The notes under the pieces were generated by a model. It had not been told where the DNA came from. It did not search any database and saw nothing but the letters and a program-made list of their open reading frames with translations. Shown piece by piece: positions 5,500-6,383 of a stretch of DNA of 6,383 bases. The DNA is from Christensenella sp. UBA941 (GTDB taxonomy: Bacteria > Bacillota > Clostridia > Christensenellales > UBA941), in the NCBI GenBank assembly GCA_002293365.1, contig DBDD01000222.1, positions 1-6,383 of the forward strand, written 5' to 3'. Positions within the stretch are counted from its first letter, which is position 1, and every line of letters begins with the position of its first letter. A program made the translations under genes and the position numbers.

Positions 5500-6383
5500 A
5501 TGGATGAAACGCGCCGCAAACTGCTCGTCACCGTCGCTCACATGCACTACATTCAGGGGCTTACGCAAAAAGAGATCGCCGCGCGGCTTGAGCTTACCTG
5601 CTCGAACGTATCGCGTCTAATTCGCCAATGCACCGAGCAAGGCGTCGTAGAGTTCCGCATTAACGATCCTTCCGCCAAAACGCTCGGCCTGGAGCAGCAA
5701 ATCCTGACGGCGTTCCGCCTGCGCGGCGACTGCGTGATAGTCCCGACAGGCACGACGCTTATGCAGTCAAAGGCGGAGCTTGCAACAGCAGTAGTAAAAT
5801 ATCTTTCCGAACACCTCAAAGAGAATACCCGCTTGGGCGTAGGGTGGGGGACGACGGTACACGCCATCGGACAGGCGCTCAAAAGCGCCGATAATATCAA
5901 GGTCGCGGACGTTGTACAGCTCGTAGGCTGTATCGGCATGCACGACACCGATACCGACGGCGATATAATCGTGCGCGAATTTGCCCGCTATCTGAGCGCG
6001 CGGCCGCATATCCTCGCAGCGCCGTTCTTCGTGCAGAGCATGGTGCTCAAAACCATGCTCGTGTCCGAGCCGCATATCGCTAGACACATCGCCCGCTTCG
6101 ACGCCCTCGACGCCGTTCTCGCGGGGTTTGGTTCCACGACGGGCGCTTCGAGCCTGAGCGCGATTTTTAAAAGCGGCCTGATTTCCGACCCGGAGTCAAA
6201 GGCCCTAAAAGAAGCCGGCAGCGCAGGCGACCTTTGCGGGCTGCAATTTACGCGAACCGGACGCTTGGTACAAAATGCCGTCGCCGCGCGCGTAATAGGT
6301 ATCAGCCGCGCGCAGATGGCCAAGGTTCCGCGCGTATACGGAATGGCCGTTGGCCCGGCCAAGGTCGACGCCACGATCGCCTG
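5500..6383 (+). CDS. SorC-family sugar-binding transcriptional regulator, 3' end missing
   Basis: The ATG at 5500 has AAGGAGG (5483-5489) 10 bases upstream. The frame stays open to the window end, giving 294 residues; family members are usually about 315-325, so roughly the last 20-30 are missing. The N-terminus holds a helix-turn-helix of SorC/DeoR type: GLTQKEIAARLELTCSNVSRLI (20-41), with a following GVVEFRI strand. The rest matches the phosphosugar-isomerase-like sensor domain: GVGWGTTV (113-120), VVQLVGCIG (138-146), AAPFFVQS (173-180), DAVLAGFGSTTG (204-215), AGDLCGLQFTRTG (242-254) and VYGMAVGPAKVDA (279-291). Such proteins bind DNA as tetramers and respond to phosphorylated sugars. 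The usual effector-site GDI-x-G-x-F-D motif is degenerate here (GDLCGLQFT), so the ligand may differ. Targets probably lie downstream, outside the window. Confidence 0.88.
   Translation, partial: MDETRRKLLVTVAHMHYIQGLTQKEIAARLELTCSNVSRLIRQCTEQGVVEFRINDPSAKTLGLEQQILTAFRLRGDCVIVPTGTTLMQSKAELATAVVKYLSEHLKENTRLGVGWGTTVHAIGQALKSADNIKVADVVQLVGCIGMHDTDTDGDIIVREFARYLSARPHILAAPFFVQSMVLKTMLVSEPHIARHIARFDALDAVLAGFGSTTGASSLSAIFKSGLISDPESKALKEAGSAGDLCGLQFTRTGRLVQNAVAARVIGISRAQMAKVPRVYGMAVGPAKVDATIA

Overview
The window looks like a piece of a Gram-positive, anaerobic Clostridia-type chromosome, probably an uncultured gut or rumen lineage. The reasons are the LytR-CpsA-Psr cell-envelope protein, the phosphate butyryltransferase/butyrate kinase pair typical of butyrate-forming Firmicutes, a SorC-type regulator, strong AGGAGG ribosome binding sites, a TTG start, and intergenic palindromic repeats of a kind common in such genomes. 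This placement is inferred from gene content only. All six genes lie on the + strand, and no canonical stem-plus-T-run terminator is visible between them.

Layout: (1) 1-1038, the 3' part of an LCP-family gene with an Asp-Pro-Asn-rich tail. (2) 1035-1108, an inverted pair of self-complementary repeat modules that supplies the stop codon of the LCP gene. (3) 1132-2250, a TTG-started GNAT-like protein of the BcerS/YghO type. (4) 2241-2430, a heptamer repeat followed by three palindromic modules. (5) 2455-3357, ptb. (6) 3366-3442, two perfect 16-bp hairpins. (7) 3486-4559, buk. (8) 4605-4650, an AT-rich interrupted palindrome touching the ribosome binding site of the next gene. (9) 4665-5474, a two-domain protein with a GyrI-like effector-binding domain fused to an NTF2-like/DUF4440 domain. 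(10) 5500-6383, a SorC-family transcriptional regulator cut by the window end.

Functionally, ptb and buk form one route: butyryl-CoA is converted to butyryl phosphate and then to butyrate plus ATP. The last two genes are 25 bp apart and probably co-transcribed. The regulator's target cannot be read from the window. The LCP and GNAT genes have no evident link to butyrate formation.

No CRISPR array, RNA gene, integrase or transposase was seen. The most unusual content is the intergenic DNA. Three of the five gene junctions carry palindromic modules, and the differences between paired module copies fall as compensatory base-pair changes or in a loop. The GyrI-DUF4440 fusion is the most notable protein. 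I see no clear previously undescribed multi-gene system.
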